Source of the DNA: SZUA-36 sp963727635
GTDB taxonomy: Bacteria > Pseudomonadota > Gammaproteobacteria > Xanthomonadales > SZUA-36
Direction: 5' to 3'
NCBI GenBank assembly: GCA_963727635.1
Contig: CAVSHP010000019.1
Coordinates: 1 to 64,000, forward strand
Length of the DNA stretch: 64,000 nt
Under the pieces are notes generated by a model. The model did no database searches and was not told where the DNA came from. It saw nothing but the letters and a program-made list of their open reading frames with translations. Position 1 is the first letter of the stretch. The number at the start of each line of letters is the position of its first letter. The position numbers and the translations under genes were made by a program. Below are positions 27,785-37,329 of the stretch, one piece after another.

Positions 27785-29299
27785 TTATTTCACTAATGCA
27801 ATATCATCTGGCTGCCAGGTCTTGTCAAACCAGGGCTCCAGCGGGCCATAGAGGCGCAAAATCACCCACCACGACTTTCCGGGAACGGTTTGAACCCAAT
27901 TGCTTTCGTGCCCCGCCGGAGGCTTCGGGGCAAAGAAAACATCATACGACCCGTCGGCGTTTTGTTTAACTTCCTTCTTCTCGCTGCCGGTGCTTGGCAG
28001 TCGTTGATCGGTCTGCAATTCGGAGCGGGTCTGGGTGTCGTAAAGCACAACGGACCAGAACGTTTTTGCCGGTACGTTTGGCGGCAGGTGCAATTTATAA
28101 GTCTTCGAGCCGTCAAAATAGTTCTTGTCGGCATCAACCGCAGCGATGGCATATTGCGAGCCGATACCCACCATTTTCATGAACATGGCGGGAGTTACGC
28201 CAGTGTAACCGTAAAACATCCTCGTTCTGGCATTCAGATTACGCGCACCACCGTGCAGCCACAAATAGCTGGCATCCGGATTTCCAGGTGTAAACCAGGC
28301 TTTTTCAGGGTAGTAAAAAACGCTCTCATTGCGTGCGCGGAACTCGATGGCTCGAGCAGTGGCGTTGCCGATGGCGACAGCATCGGTGAGGATATTTTTC
28401 ATACGTTCGTCGGGCGCAAAGGGCTTGCCCTTTTCAATGCCAATGGCCATTAACTGACCGAGCAACTCCGGCTCCTGTGATTCGCTCGGCTCTTCCTGAA
28501 CAATGGTGTTTACATCTTCGTAAAACTGGAAATCATTCGGGTGGATGGTGTTGAAGTGCACACCCGATACATTGATGAATTTCGTTTCAGGGGGATTCGA
28601 AGCCTGTGCAAGTGGGTACTGACGCCATGTTTTCTTAAAGCTCTCTACCGCAGGTTTGGGGTCGCCGTTCACCAGGAAGCCGCGCCCGATGATCCAGTTG
28701 CCGTAGGTTGGGGAGCGGTACACGAAGTAACCGTCCGGAACTTCTCCTTTGTAACCCGGTGGCAAAAACAGATACTTGCCTCCCTTGCCCTTGTCCGGGC
28801 CTGCGTTACCCAGGTCGGCCACGTATCGGAACCAGTGATCATCCACGATGCCAAGAATATCTGGTGATGTTTCCACCACGATGGGGCCGTCTTTCAGGTC
28901 CAGCCAGCCCATCAAGTAAACCGTTTCGGTGTTGGGGGTGAGGAACAGGGATTTTGAATCCATCAGGTTTTCAAAAATCAGCAGGGTCTGGTTATCGACA
29001 CCCTGGCTACGCATGCCTTCACGAATTGCATTTATTGAAGCTCCCGGCATGGAATTGAGAAACACTTCCACGCCACGCTGGCGGTCCAGATTGTCATAGA
29101 CTTTCTGGACTGTTTCAGCGTCCGGTAATCCGTCGGTGAACCTGAGGGTGCCGATGCTGGTTTCAACCTTGTCCGGCGTGGTGATTTGAGGCGGAATCGG
29201 TGTGGTCATTTTCATTTTCGGCGGAGCTTCCGCCTTTGCAATTGGGCCTGCCAACGCGAAGATTGAAGCAATGAAGATGAGTTGAAGAATCTTGTTCAT
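27785..29299 (-). CDS. Exported DUF1254/DUF1214 protein (paralogue 3)
   Basis: A 504-residue protein, signal peptide MNKILQLIFIASIFALAGPIAKA. It shows the family motifs TPNTETVYLMGWLDLKDGPI, SPDILGIVDDHWFRYVADLG, PDKGKGGKYLFLPPGYKGEV, YKLHLPPNVPAKTFWSVVLY and KSWWVILRLYGPLEPWFDKT. AAGGAAAG precedes the ATG. It diverges more from paralogues 1 and 4 than they do from each other. Probably cotranscribed with paralogue 2, since 28 bp separates them. Confidence 0.85.
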   Translation of the reverse strand: MNKILQLIFIASIFALAGPIAKAEAPPKMKMTTPIPPQITTPDKVETSIGTLRFTDGLPDAETVQKVYDNLDRQRGVEVFLNSMPGASINAIREGMRSQGVDNQTLLIFENLMDSKSLFLTPNTETVYLMGWLDLKDGPIVVETSPDILGIVDDHWFRYVADLGNAGPDKGKGGKYLFLPPGYKGEVPDGYFVYRSPTYGNWIIGRGFLVNGDPKPAVESFKKTWRQYPLAQASNPPETKFINVSGVHFNTIHPNDFQFYEDVNTIVQEEPSESQEPELLGQLMAIGIEKGKPFAPDERMKNILTDAVAIGNATARAIEFRARNESVFYYPEKAWFTPGNPDASYLWLHGGARNLNARTRMFYGYTGVTPAMFMKMVGIGSQYAIAAVDADKNYFDGSKTYKLHLPPNVPAKTFWSVVLYDTQTRSELQTDQRLPSTGSEKKEVKQNADGSYDVFFAPKPPAGHESNWVQTVPGKSWWVILRLYGPLEPWFDKTWQPDDIALVK

Positions 29300-29376
29300 A
29301 GTCTTTCCTTTGCAAACACTAAAAAAATGAGGTGATTCAAAAGATTACAATCGTATATTTGAAAACCAATGGCTAG

Positions 29377-30891
29377 TTAATTCACCAATTCAATTTCGCC
29401 GGGTCTCCAGGTCTTGTTAATCCATGGCTCCAGCGGCCCGTACATGCGCAGGATGGTGAACCAGCTCTTGCCGGGGACCGTCTCCAGCCAGTTGCTCTCC
29501 TTACCCTTCGGTGCTTTCGGTCCGAAATAGACGTCGTAGGAGCCGTCTTCGTTTTTCTGGAATCCTTCGCTCTGGCTGCCGACAGTCGGAAATGTCTGGC
29601 TGGTTTGCAGCAAGGAGCGCGATTGCGTGTCGTAGAGTGTGACTGCCCAGAAGTTGTTAATGGGAACGTCAGGCGGCAGGTGGAGCTTGTAGGTTTTCGA
29701 GCCATCGAATGCCTTCTTGTCGGCATCCAGATAGGCCAGCGCATAGTCCGAGCCCTCGCCGGCCCGAGTCGTCGCCATGGCGGGCGTGACTCCGGTCGCG
29801 TTGAAATAGAACAATACCCGAGCATCCAGGTTCATTGTTCCGTCCGCTTCGAACGATGTGTTTTTGTTGGCATAGGCAGTCGTCCAGGAGCTGTTGGTGT
29901 CCGGGTAGATGAAGACGCCGTCGATGCGCGGTTGGTAAGTGATGGCGCGCGCGGTGGCGTTGCCAAGAGTTGCGGCTTCATTCAGTAGCTTCTTCATGCG
30001 GGCATCGGGGCTGAAGGGCTTGCCTTTGACGATGCCGATCGCCGCCAATTGACCGCGCATCTCCGGTCCAATCGCGTCGGTGGGTTCCACCTGCACCAGC
30101 TTATTGAGGTCTTCGAAGAAACTGAAGTCCCGGCTGACGATCGTGCTGTAGCTTTTGCCGGAAAAGTTGATGAATTCAGTCGGAGGTGGGTTATCGGCTT
30201 TTGCCAGCGGATAGATTTTGAGCTTTGTTTTGATGTTCTCCACGGCTGGCGCGAGTCCGTGCGCGATCGAGCCTCGCAGGAACATCAGGTTGTTGTAGGT
30301 GGGGAGCTTGACAATGAAGTATCCCTCAGGCTCGGATCCGCTGTAGTCCGGAGGCAGCAGCAGGTACTTGCCGCCCTTGCCCCGATCCGGGCCGATTACG
30401 CCAAGATTGCTGACAAACCGGAACCAGGCATCATCGAGGAATCCGAGCATTCCAGACGGGAGCTCGACGACCAGAGGTCCGTCGGTCTTCAAGTCGAGGT
30501 AATTCACTGCATACAGAGTCGACGTGTTCCCGGTCAGGTAGAGGGACTCGGGTTTGAGCAGCTGTTCGCTGATCGGGACTTTGTTTGACGCGTTTGCTCC
30601 GATGCCTGCGTTGCCGGCGCGCATGGCATTCAACGATGCGGCGCCCTGATTGTTCAGGTAAACCTCGACCGCACGCATCCGGTCGAGATTGTCATAGAGC
30701 TTGTCGATGGTCGCCTCGTTCGGCACGCCGTCGAAGAATTCCAACTTGCCGATGGGCGTCTCAATTTTGTCAGGAACTGATAATGACTTCAAAACTTCCG
30801 CGGACACCTCGGCCTGCACCGCCCGGATACCCGGCATTGCGAAAACAAAAGCAGTGATTACGGCCAGTGCAGGCCTGGAAACCTTCTTCAT
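29377..30891 (-). CDS. Exported DUF1254/DUF1214 protein (paralogue 4)
   Basis: A 504-residue protein with a signal peptide (MKKVSRPALAVITAFVFAMP). Motifs are GNTSTLYAVNYLDLKTDGPL, PSGMLGFLDDAWFRFVSNLG, PDRGKGGKYLLLPPDYSGSE, YKLHLPPDVPINNFWAVTLY and WFTILRMYGPLEPWINKTWR. It is the first gene of the leftward array and starts 114 bp from a divergent AraC regulator gene, which is the obvious candidate to control it. Paralogues 1 and 4 share most of their length, so the array grew by duplication. Confidence 0.85.
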   Translation of the reverse strand: MKKVSRPALAVITAFVFAMPGIRAVQAEVSAEVLKSLSVPDKIETPIGKLEFFDGVPNEATIDKLYDNLDRMRAVEVYLNNQGAASLNAMRAGNAGIGANASNKVPISEQLLKPESLYLTGNTSTLYAVNYLDLKTDGPLVVELPSGMLGFLDDAWFRFVSNLGVIGPDRGKGGKYLLLPPDYSGSEPEGYFIVKLPTYNNLMFLRGSIAHGLAPAVENIKTKLKIYPLAKADNPPPTEFINFSGKSYSTIVSRDFSFFEDLNKLVQVEPTDAIGPEMRGQLAAIGIVKGKPFSPDARMKKLLNEAATLGNATARAITYQPRIDGVFIYPDTNSSWTTAYANKNTSFEADGTMNLDARVLFYFNATGVTPAMATTRAGEGSDYALAYLDADKKAFDGSKTYKLHLPPDVPINNFWAVTLYDTQSRSLLQTSQTFPTVGSQSEGFQKNEDGSYDVYFGPKAPKGKESNWLETVPGKSWFTILRMYGPLEPWINKTWRPGEIELVN

Positions 30892-31005
30892 ACCTGATTC
30901 CTGAAATGCGGGTGACAGTTTGTGATATGGCTTTGCGCCAGGAAACCTGAAAACGGCCCTGACCTCTTAAAAACGACTTGCGACAGATACTAGTTCCTTC
31001 GTATA
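30892..31005. promoter_or_regulatory. Divergent promoter region between the DUF1254 array and araC-type gene
   Basis: 114 bp separates the two starts, so both promoters and any AraC-type operator must lie here. I could not choose -10/-35 boxes with confidence and saw no clear direct repeats. Confidence 0.4.
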
Positions 31006-32013
31006 GTGTTTACTATGCAATTTGCGCAAAAATTCATCTACCTTCAGCGCGGTTTAAGCCAGTGCATACGCGGATCCATTCAGGGCGCGGATATCCTTGA
31101 TTACAAAGATGCGGTTAGCGCTTCCTGGGACGCTTCCTTTGTACAACTGAGTGCCGGAAACCTGGATGCAGGAATCGAATTCCTCGCAGGTGATGGCTTC
31201 GCATTATACAGGGAGAGTTGGCGCCAGCGGCTTCACCTGGTTGGAACCCTGTTACCTGGAATGATTGCGCTGGGTATTCCGGCAAATGCAGGGCAGGAAA
31301 CCCGCTGGTGGGGACAAACACTATCCAGTACCTGCATTCCAATTGCCCGCTCGACCGATGAGGTTAACCTGATTACCGGGGCCAACGAGACCATTACGGT
31401 GCTTACCATGCGCGAGGAGGATTTTCTCCGGATATTTGCACGGCTGACCGGTCTGCTGCCTGGCGATTTTCCCGGCAAGGGACAATTTCTTCAGGTGGAA
31501 CCGGGAGCGGCGTGGCAGACAGTCCGATTCTGGAATTCGGTGCTTGCTCAATCTTCGGTTCTGGATGTGGGTGAATGGAGCCTTGTGGATCTGCTTGCAC
31601 CTTTGCTGGATGCCCTGGAATCACCGGTTACGACTCACCATATCATAACGTCGAAATCAGCTTTGCTCGACCGCGTATTGCACCTCGCCGAGGCATCCGG
31701 TTTTCGGGCCAGTGTTCCCGAAATCAGTCTCGATTTGAACGTCAGCCGACGAACGATAGAGTATGTGTTCCAGGATATCGTGGGGGAATCGCCGTATGCT
31801 TACTTCAACCTGCGAAGGCTGAATCTTTGCAGGCAGGCTTTAACCGAGGCCAACCCAGCGCACACGACCGTGGCTTCCATTGCAACCAGGCATGGCTTTT
31901 TTGAACTGGGGCGATTCGCCACTGCTTATCGCCGATATTTTGGAGAACTCCCGTCAGTTACTCTGAGGCGTACCAGGGGGCTGGTTGCGGTTGGAATGCG
32001 CCCCGTGGTTTAG
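31006..32013 (+). CDS. AraC-family transcriptional regulator
   Basis: About 335 residues; the start may be the ATG three codons in (31015). The C-terminal 100 residues form a double helix-turn-helix of the AraC/XylS type: VPEISLDLNVSRRTIEYVFQ, DIVGESPYAYFNLRRLNLCR, then TTVASIATRHGFFELGRFAT AYRRYFGELPS. The N-terminal 220 residues (ligand or dimer domain) include GNLDAGIEFLAGDGFALYRE and lack a membrane segment. Divergent orientation to the DUF1254 array suggests local control of it. Confidence 0.87.
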   Translation: MFTMQFAQKFIYLQRGLSQCIRGSIQGADILDYKDAVSASWDASFVQLSAGNLDAGIEFLAGDGFALYRESWRQRLHLVGTLLPGMIALGIPANAGQETRWWGQTLSSTCIPIARSTDEVNLITGANETITVLTMREEDFLRIFARLTGLLPGDFPGKGQFLQVEPGAAWQTVRFWNSVLAQSSVLDVGEWSLVDLLAPLLDALESPVTTHHIITSKSALLDRVLHLAEASGFRASVPEISLDLNVSRRTIEYVFQDIVGESPYAYFNLRRLNLCRQALTEANPAHTTVASIATRHGFFELGRFATAYRRYFGELPSVTLRRTRGLVAVGMRPVV

Positions 32014-32077
32014 AATAGCGCGCTGAAACACGTCGAAACCGCCCGGGTTGGCTGAGATCAGTCAGGTCACCAGGTCA

Positions 32078-32187
32078 GTCAGGACATCCACAGTAAATTC
32101 GTTTTAAAGACAGCAGTTTAAAGACATGGGTGTCCTGACTTTTTTCCTGACTTTTTTCCGTGACTTTTTTCCTGACTTTTTACCTGG
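32078..32187. repeat. GGACACCCA-family repeat, locus a
   Basis: Left arm GTCAGGACATCCA (32078-32090) and right arm TGGGTGTCCTGAC (32127-32139) form a 13-bp stem with one mismatch. It is followed by four tandem iterons of the type TTTTTTCCTGAC (32140-32187). Located between the AraC gene and the outer-membrane protein gene. The T-rich iterons after the stem would resemble a terminator on the plus strand. Confidence 0.8.
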
Positions 32188-32416
32188 TCAAGGAAGAAGA
32201 AAATCAACCCTGGCATGCGCGTTACACACCACCCGAATTTGCCCGGCAAATATTATTTGTTCAGACATCAGAAAAGCATGAAGAAGTCATTCAACTGAAA
32301 TATTTTACTGGTAAACTAGCGCGTTGACAGGCAAGGAATCTTGCGAAAACTTCAGGCCTGGCCGAAGAAACTTGTGAAATTATTCACTCAAGAATTTTTA
32401 TAAGTGGAGTCCTTTC
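32188..32416. other. Intergenic stretch, nothing further recognised
   Basis: About 230 bp of A+T-rich sequence without a plausible gene. The promoter of the next gene should lie here. Confidence 0.4.
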
Positions 32417-33331
32417 ATGACTCGTCTTAACCCAAACAACTTAAACAGGATACGTGTACAAATGAAATTCAGTAAATTGATCAATTCCCTGGTTGCCGTC
32501 TTCATGCTGGGGTCTGCTTGTGTGGCATTGGCTGATGAAGAGATAACGGCCGACGAGCAATCGGCAGACAACGAGGCGAAGACAAAATCAGGCACGGTAA
32601 GCGCCGCGCCCGATGCCAGCAACGCCGATGAACTGGCCAAAAAACTTTCCAATCCAATATCGTCGCTGATCAGCGTTCCACTGCAATACAATTATGCGCG
32701 TACATTCAATGATGATGGCTACAGGAACCTGCTGAATATTCAGCCGGTAGTACCGGTGTCCATTTCCAAGCACTGGAACCTGATTTCCCGAAGCATTATG
32801 CCGGTGGTTTTTCAGAAAAATGTTCAGCCCGGCAATTACCAGTCTGGTTTTGGCGATCTCACCCAGAGTGTCTGGGCCTCACCAAAGGCACCAAGTGCGT
32901 CCGGATTGATCTGGGGTGTTGGCGCGGTTGCGTTGATCCCGACCGGGACGGATGGTATCGGTGCCAATACCTGGGCGTTCGGCCCCACCATTGTTATGTT
33001 GAAACAGGCAGGTCCCTGGACCTACGGTGTGCTGGCTAACCAATTATGGGATACCAGTGGCCCGGCCGACATCAGTTCGATGTTTCTGCAACCGTTCCTG
33101 GCGAAAGGTCTGGGTAAAGGCAGAACCGTGAGTCTGAATAGCGAGAGCACCTATAACTGGAAGAGTAAGCAGTGGACTGTTCCTGTTAACGTGGCGTACA
33201 GCAAGGTGTCCAAGTGGGGAGGTCAGATGGTGAGTAACCAGATTGGTGCCGGTTTGTATGCCACTAGTCCGAAAGGCGGCGCGGACTGGCAACTGCGTTA
33301 CGCGCTCACTCTGCTGTTTCCGAAGGGATAA
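32417..33331 (+). CDS. Outer-membrane beta-barrel protein, transporter-like
   Basis: A 304-residue exported protein. The ATG at 32417 has GGAG upstream; an internal ATG at 32462 (MKFSKLINSLVAVFMLGSAC) gives a more usual signal peptide but has no ribosome site. The mature part alternates hydrophobic and polar residues in short strands (PLQYNYARTFNDDGYRNLLN, WNLISRSIMPVVFQ, GLIWGVGAVALIPTGTD, WTYGVLANQLWDTSG) and ends in LRYALTLLFPKG, typical of outer-membrane barrels. Proteins of this type are often annotated as transporter or neuromedin U-like. Substrate unknown. Confidence 0.72.
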   Translation: MTRLNPNNLNRIRVQMKFSKLINSLVAVFMLGSACVALADEEITADEQSADNEAKTKSGTVSAAPDASNADELAKKLSNPISSLISVPLQYNYARTFNDDGYRNLLNIQPVVPVSISKHWNLISRSIMPVVFQKNVQPGNYQSGFGDLTQSVWASPKAPSASGLIWGVGAVALIPTGTDGIGANTWAFGPTIVMLKQAGPWTYGVLANQLWDTSGPADISSMFLQPFLAKGLGKGRTVSLNSESTYNWKSKQWTVPVNVAYSKVSKWGGQMVSNQIGAGLYATSPKGGADWQLRYALTLLFPKG

Positions 33332-33507
33332 CTCTTACCAGGCGCCCGGGCACTCGGGTCCGGGCGCGACGAAAACCCGCTGGCCAGGTGAGCTTGTATG
33401 CTGGACTGTTATTAGCTGTGACTTTGTTTTCTGGGCCCATTTTCTTCTCACTTCAAACACCCGAATTCGGATTTTTAGCGTTCCCGTGGTTCGCTGATCC
33501 CATATGC

Positions 33508-33604
33508 GAAAAAGTCCGGGAAAAAGTCAGGGGGAAAAGTCAGGGAAAAAAGTCAGGGAAAAAAGTCAGGACATCCATCACTTTTTAGGTATCAGAAAAA
33601 AGTC
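33508..33604. repeat. GGACACCCA-family repeat, locus b
   Basis: Five tandem iterons of the AAAAAGTCAGGG type (33508-33570), then GTCAGGACATCCATCACTTT. No full return arm is seen. Situated between the converging outer-membrane protein and radical SAM genes. Confidence 0.78.
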
Positions 33605-33635
33605 AAACCATTCGGCAGGTCCAGCGCGGGTAGAT

Positions 33636-34601
33636 TCAGATCACACCGTATACTTGATCGGGCGCCAGTACTTCCGGGTATCGCTGTCTTAAATGCCGGC
33701 GGGTTTCGTAACACAGGTGACAGGCGTCTGCATAACCGGGGCGGCAGGTGATGCCATTGGCACGCGCCAGTTCAGCCGGGCCGCCGCGCAGTAGCGGTCC
33801 CGTGACCGGGTGGGCATCGGGGTCATAGCCTGCGAAAATTTCCCGCAGGCGTTGCTTGAAGAAGTTTCCGATTGAGATGCCTTGGCAGATGTGCACAGAG
33901 CCGAGCGGGTCGAGGTGTACACGGCCTGGCTCCCGCAGGTCTTCGAAAGGGCATTCGGTGTATTGCTCCCATGGATGCAGACGGGCGTGGCATGCGAGCT
34001 TTGCGGCTGCGCGACCGCGAAACACCACCGCCGATTCACCCGCCGGGATCTGTCCTGAGGACTGCTTGGAATTCGCGTCACCGGCTTGGGAGATGCTGAT
34101 GAGATCGGTCGGGATGGCCAGTCGCTCTGCGGCTGCGCGGGCGCGGTTGATATGATCTTTGTAGTGCTCGCTCCAGTGATAGGCATCGCTGCTGATGGAC
34201 AGGTCCTGGACCAGGCCGGCGAACGGCCTCAGCAGGCGCTGGGTCTGCTCCTCACTATCGGCCCACTTGGCATTGGTCACGATCCCGGTTTTGAAACCGG
34301 CCGCGGCAGCAGCCTGCACCCCGCTCAGCAGCGTGTCGTGGTAAAGAAACGGTTCCCCGCCCTCGAAATAGATCCACTTGACCGTGCCGGTTTCCATGGC
34401 CTGGTCCAGGATCAATTCGATGTCCCGGGAGGTCATGGTGCCGGTCTGACGCTCACTGCCCCAAACGAAGCAATGGTCACATTCAAAATTGCACTGGTAG
34501 GTGAGCAGCAGGTGCAGGCCGGTGATTTCCATGCGGATAGTTTGCCACATATAAGCGGTGCGGGCATTGAAGACGGCGTTTCGGATGGAGTAAGACGCCA
34601 T
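33636..34601 (-). CDS. Radical SAM protein
   Basis: A 321-residue enzyme with the 4Fe-4S/SAM motif CNFECDHC (CxxxCxxC) near residue 37, then WIYFEGGEPFLYHDTL (GGEP), and a strand GIVTNAKWAD. The C-terminal part has further cysteines (TECPFED, HICQGI, TCRPGYADACHLCYETRR) that could hold an auxiliary SPASM-like cluster. No signal peptide. It stands alone, so no peptide substrate can be proposed; a small peptide gene was not found next to it. Confidence 0.85.
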   Translation of the reverse strand: MASYSIRNAVFNARTAYMWQTIRMEITGLHLLLTYQCNFECDHCFVWGSERQTGTMTSRDIELILDQAMETGTVKWIYFEGGEPFLYHDTLLSGVQAAAAAGFKTGIVTNAKWADSEEQTQRLLRPFAGLVQDLSISSDAYHWSEHYKDHINRARAAAERLAIPTDLISISQAGDANSKQSSGQIPAGESAVVFRGRAAAKLACHARLHPWEQYTECPFEDLREPGRVHLDPLGSVHICQGISIGNFFKQRLREIFAGYDPDAHPVTGPLLRGGPAELARANGITCRPGYADACHLCYETRRHLRQRYPEVLAPDQVYGVI

Positions 34602-34722
34602 GTTGACCGCCCGCTCACGATAACAAGCACATTCTCAAGCGCGAATGATACGCGCACAGGAAAACCTGGCAGTTCAGGGTTTACATTGGCTATGAAGCCA
34701 ACCGGTGTCTATGGCGTAACGT

Positions 34723-34977
34723 TTAGGGCAAAAAGCGGTTGTACAGCCAGGCAAAGATCGCGCCGCCAATGGCTCCGTCGACGAGACCGTATAGCGTACC
34801 GATGATGGCCGAGCCGATGTTGCCCGCCGGGTTGTAGCCCGGGTAGACCGAGGCGGCGAAATTCAGGAACGCCCCGCCATACGGCGGCCACAGCATGTTG
34901 CCGAGGGAAACCAGCAGCACCGCACCTCCCCAGAGCAGACCTGCGGCCAGCGCCAGGGCTTTGATATCGAGTTTCAT
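34723..34977 (-). CDS. Small integral membrane protein
   Basis: 84 residues from the ATG at 34977, which has GGAGGT four bases further upstream; a longer frame to 35082 has no such site. Two or three membrane segments are visible (LALAAGLLWGGAVLLVSLGN, IIGTLYGLVDGAIGGAIFAW) with PPYGGAFLNFAASVYPGYNP between. It belongs to a common family of small bacterial membrane proteins of unknown role. Confidence 0.75.
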   Translation of the reverse strand: MKLDIKALALAAGLLWGGAVLLVSLGNMLWPPYGGAFLNFAASVYPGYNPAGNIGSAIIGTLYGLVDGAIGGAIFAWLYNRFLP

Positions 34978-35134
34978 AATACCTCCAATTATTCGGGGTA
35001 GGGGTAAACCACGCGCTGCTTGAAGATGGTGTCGGGTACGCAGGAATATATAGATACGACTAGAATATTGCAATGAGCACATTGATCCCCCTGCTGGCTG
35101 CCGCGATTATCGCCGCTTCGGGTTTAGATCCGAT

Positions 35135-35302
35135 AAAAAAAGTCAGGACAAGTCAGTTAAAAAGTCAGGACACCCATCACTTTTTAAGTTTCAGGACATC
35201 GGTAGGCCGACTCTTTCCGAAGAAAAAAAGTCAGCATAAAAAAGTCAGGACACCCATCACTTTTTAAGTTTCAGGACATCGGTGGGCCGACTCTTTCCGA
35301 AG
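35135..35302. repeat. GGACACCCA-family repeat, locus c: 64-bp tandem pair
   Basis: A 64-bp unit from AAAAAGTCAGGACACCCATC to CTCTTTCCGAAG occurs at 35159-35222 and 35239-35302 with a single difference. Each unit has TCAGGACAcccatcac and then TTTCAGGACATCGG. A shorter piece, AAAAAAAGTCAGGACAAGTC, precedes the first unit. It lies between two divergent genes, so it cannot be a simple terminator for both. Confidence 0.85.
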
Positions 35303-35407
35303 CGCCTAAAGCGACAGCACGAAAGGAAGTCCGGGCCAAAACACTATTTGCAGCTTTTCTCGGGTTAGACAAAGCGGGATAATCAATTTTTGAATTACCG
35401 CTTAAAC

Positions 35408-37300
35408 GTGAAAAAAACACATTCAAAACGAAGACATGTCTGGACCGGGTGGCTGCTGACCCTGGCCGTCGCCTGGTTCCAGCAGACAGCCGCCCAGGAG
35501 CCCCCTGACCTGAATATCGGCCCGTCACTGAAAGGTGCATGGCTGAATTCATCGATGCCAGGACAGGGATTTCTGGTCGAGGTGATCGATTCACCCGCTG
35601 TGATTTTCATCGGCTGGTTCAGCTACCCGAGGCCCTCTGAAAACCTGTTGGCTGATCCACTCAATCAGCGCTGGTACACGATCGAGGGAAGTTACTCGGG
35701 CAGCGACGTACAGGCACTGATCTATGCGACCACAGGCGGTACATTTTTGGGTCCGGAAGCGGTTACATCCGAGTCCATCGGCACCGCCAGCATTCGCTTC
35801 ACGGCCTGTAATTCAGCCGAACTCAGTTTCAATTTCGATGACTCCGGCGAAAGCGGTGTTGTTGCACTCAGCCGCGCAATCCCCGTCAATGAATTCGAAT
35901 GCGATTCCCTGCTGCCGGATACACCAGTCCCGGAACAACTGGATACCGATCAGCCGGTGGCGTTCATGCATGTCAATCTGCTCGAAATGCCCTCCGGCGT
36001 CATCCATCCGGAGCAGATGGTGGTCGTGGAAAACGGCATCATCACACAGGTTGCCGAAGTGAATGACGAACTCCTCCCCGATGGTGCGGTAGTGATTGAT
36101 GGCCGTTCACGCTACCTGCTGCCCGGCATGGTCGATACCCACACCCACCTGGCGACCAACGTGCGTGAGTTCCGGGGTCTTAACGCGCCGCTGGAAATGG
36201 TTGAAGAATCCGCCAGGAGCCAGTTGGTGTTATACCTCGCCAAGGGTGTCACGACGATTCTGAACAACGGCGACTTTGGCGAACCGCTGCCGCGGTGGGG
36301 CGACGAGGTAGAAGCGGGTCAGCAGGCAGGACCCAACATCTACGCTGCCCAGTACGCCCGCGGCGATGCCTCGACATCCGACGGCGGACCCGATATCCGC
36401 TCGGTTACCGGGGCCGCGCAAGCCCGCAAATACACCCGCGATGCCCAGGTCGCGGGTTACCAGTTCATGAAGATCTACAACCAGACACCGCGGGACGCCG
36501 TGCTGGCGATACTGGACGAAGCCCACCAGCTGGGCATGCCGGTGATAGGTCACCTGCCGCAGACCCTGAGCGCTGAAGAAACACTGGACAGTGGCCTGGA
36601 CATGGTCGCGCACTCCGGCGCCTACCTGTGGAAGTATTTCCAGAACAATACCAACAGTCCGAGCTGGCAGATCGGTTTTATCACCTCAAAATCCCTGAAC
36701 GATGGCGCCACCGTCACCGCCACCATGGGTATCGAGGAACTCATCGGGCAGATCTGGTGTAACGACCCCGAAGGCGTGGCGCAGTACTGGGCCCGTGAGG
36801 AAACCCGCTACATGCACCCGACCACCGTCAGTCTGAATAACCGCAGCATCACCGCCAAATGGCGCTGGAATCCCGATGGTTGCGTTGCCGGCGGTTACGC
36901 CAACGTCACAAATTTTTTGCAGAAATTCACCCTCGCGTTGCACCAGGCCGGGGTGCCCCTGACGATGGGAACCGACTCACCAACGGTCCTGGGGGTGCCC
37001 GGGTTTTCCGCGATCGACGAGGTGCGGGCGTTGTTTAATTGCGGGATTTCGTTGTTGGATGCGATCCGGATCGCAACCTGGAATGGCGGTCAGTTCATCA
37101 GTAACAAGCTCGCTCTCACCACGCCGTTTGGCGCTATCCGGCCGGGCTGGCGCGCAGACCTGATATTGCTGGAAAGCAATCCGCTGGAAAGCGCCGACAA
37201 CCTCGAGGATATCACCGGTGTCATGGCCGGCGGGCGCTGGAAATCGGCTGCCTGGTTTGCTGCGGAACTTGAGGCTATCGCCGCTCTTTATGGCAATTAG
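35408..37300 (+). CDS. Secreted metal-dependent amidohydrolase with N-terminal beta domain
   Basis: About 630 residues. The GTG at 35408 gives a basic n-region and a signal peptide (WTGWLLTLAVAWFQQTAAQ); a TTG six codons upstream is the alternative. An N-terminal domain (about 35-165) has GAWLNSSMPGQGFLVEVIDS and VIFIGWFSYPRP, ending in a Cys (FTACNSAELSF); related sequences occur in the two proteins at 60-63 kb. The amidohydrolase barrel follows: YLLPGMVDTHTHLATNVREF (metal HxH), PVIGHLPQTLS, MVAHSGAY, TMGTDSPTVLGVPG (metal Asp), and IRPGWRADLILLESNPLE. It resembles imidazolonepropionase/prolidase-type hydrolases. Substrate unknown. Confidence 0.8.
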   Translation: MKKTHSKRRHVWTGWLLTLAVAWFQQTAAQEPPDLNIGPSLKGAWLNSSMPGQGFLVEVIDSPAVIFIGWFSYPRPSENLLADPLNQRWYTIEGSYSGSDVQALIYATTGGTFLGPEAVTSESIGTASIRFTACNSAELSFNFDDSGESGVVALSRAIPVNEFECDSLLPDTPVPEQLDTDQPVAFMHVNLLEMPSGVIHPEQMVVVENGIITQVAEVNDELLPDGAVVIDGRSRYLLPGMVDTHTHLATNVREFRGLNAPLEMVEESARSQLVLYLAKGVTTILNNGDFGEPLPRWGDEVEAGQQAGPNIYAAQYARGDASTSDGGPDIRSVTGAAQARKYTRDAQVAGYQFMKIYNQTPRDAVLAILDEAHQLGMPVIGHLPQTLSAEETLDSGLDMVAHSGAYLWKYFQNNTNSPSWQIGFITSKSLNDGATVTATMGIEELIGQIWCNDPEGVAQYWAREETRYMHPTTVSLNNRSITAKWRWNPDGCVAGGYANVTNFLQKFTLALHQAGVPLTMGTDSPTVLGVPGFSAIDEVRALFNCGISLLDAIRIATWNGGQFISNKLALTTPFGAIRPGWRADLILLESNPLESADNLEDITGVMAGGRWKSAAWFAAELEAIAALYGN

Positions 37301-37329
37301 CGCAGCGGGGTTTGCAGAGAAAGCCCGCA

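Noticed and set aside
32078..32187. Plain rho-independent terminator for the AraC gene
   Set aside because: The stem-loop and T-runs would allow it, but the same family also sits between divergent genes (35135), so terminator is not its general role.
33508..33604. CRISPR array
   Set aside because: The repeated unit is only about 11 bp with no spacers of even length, and no cas gene is near. It is an iteron run of the dispersed family.
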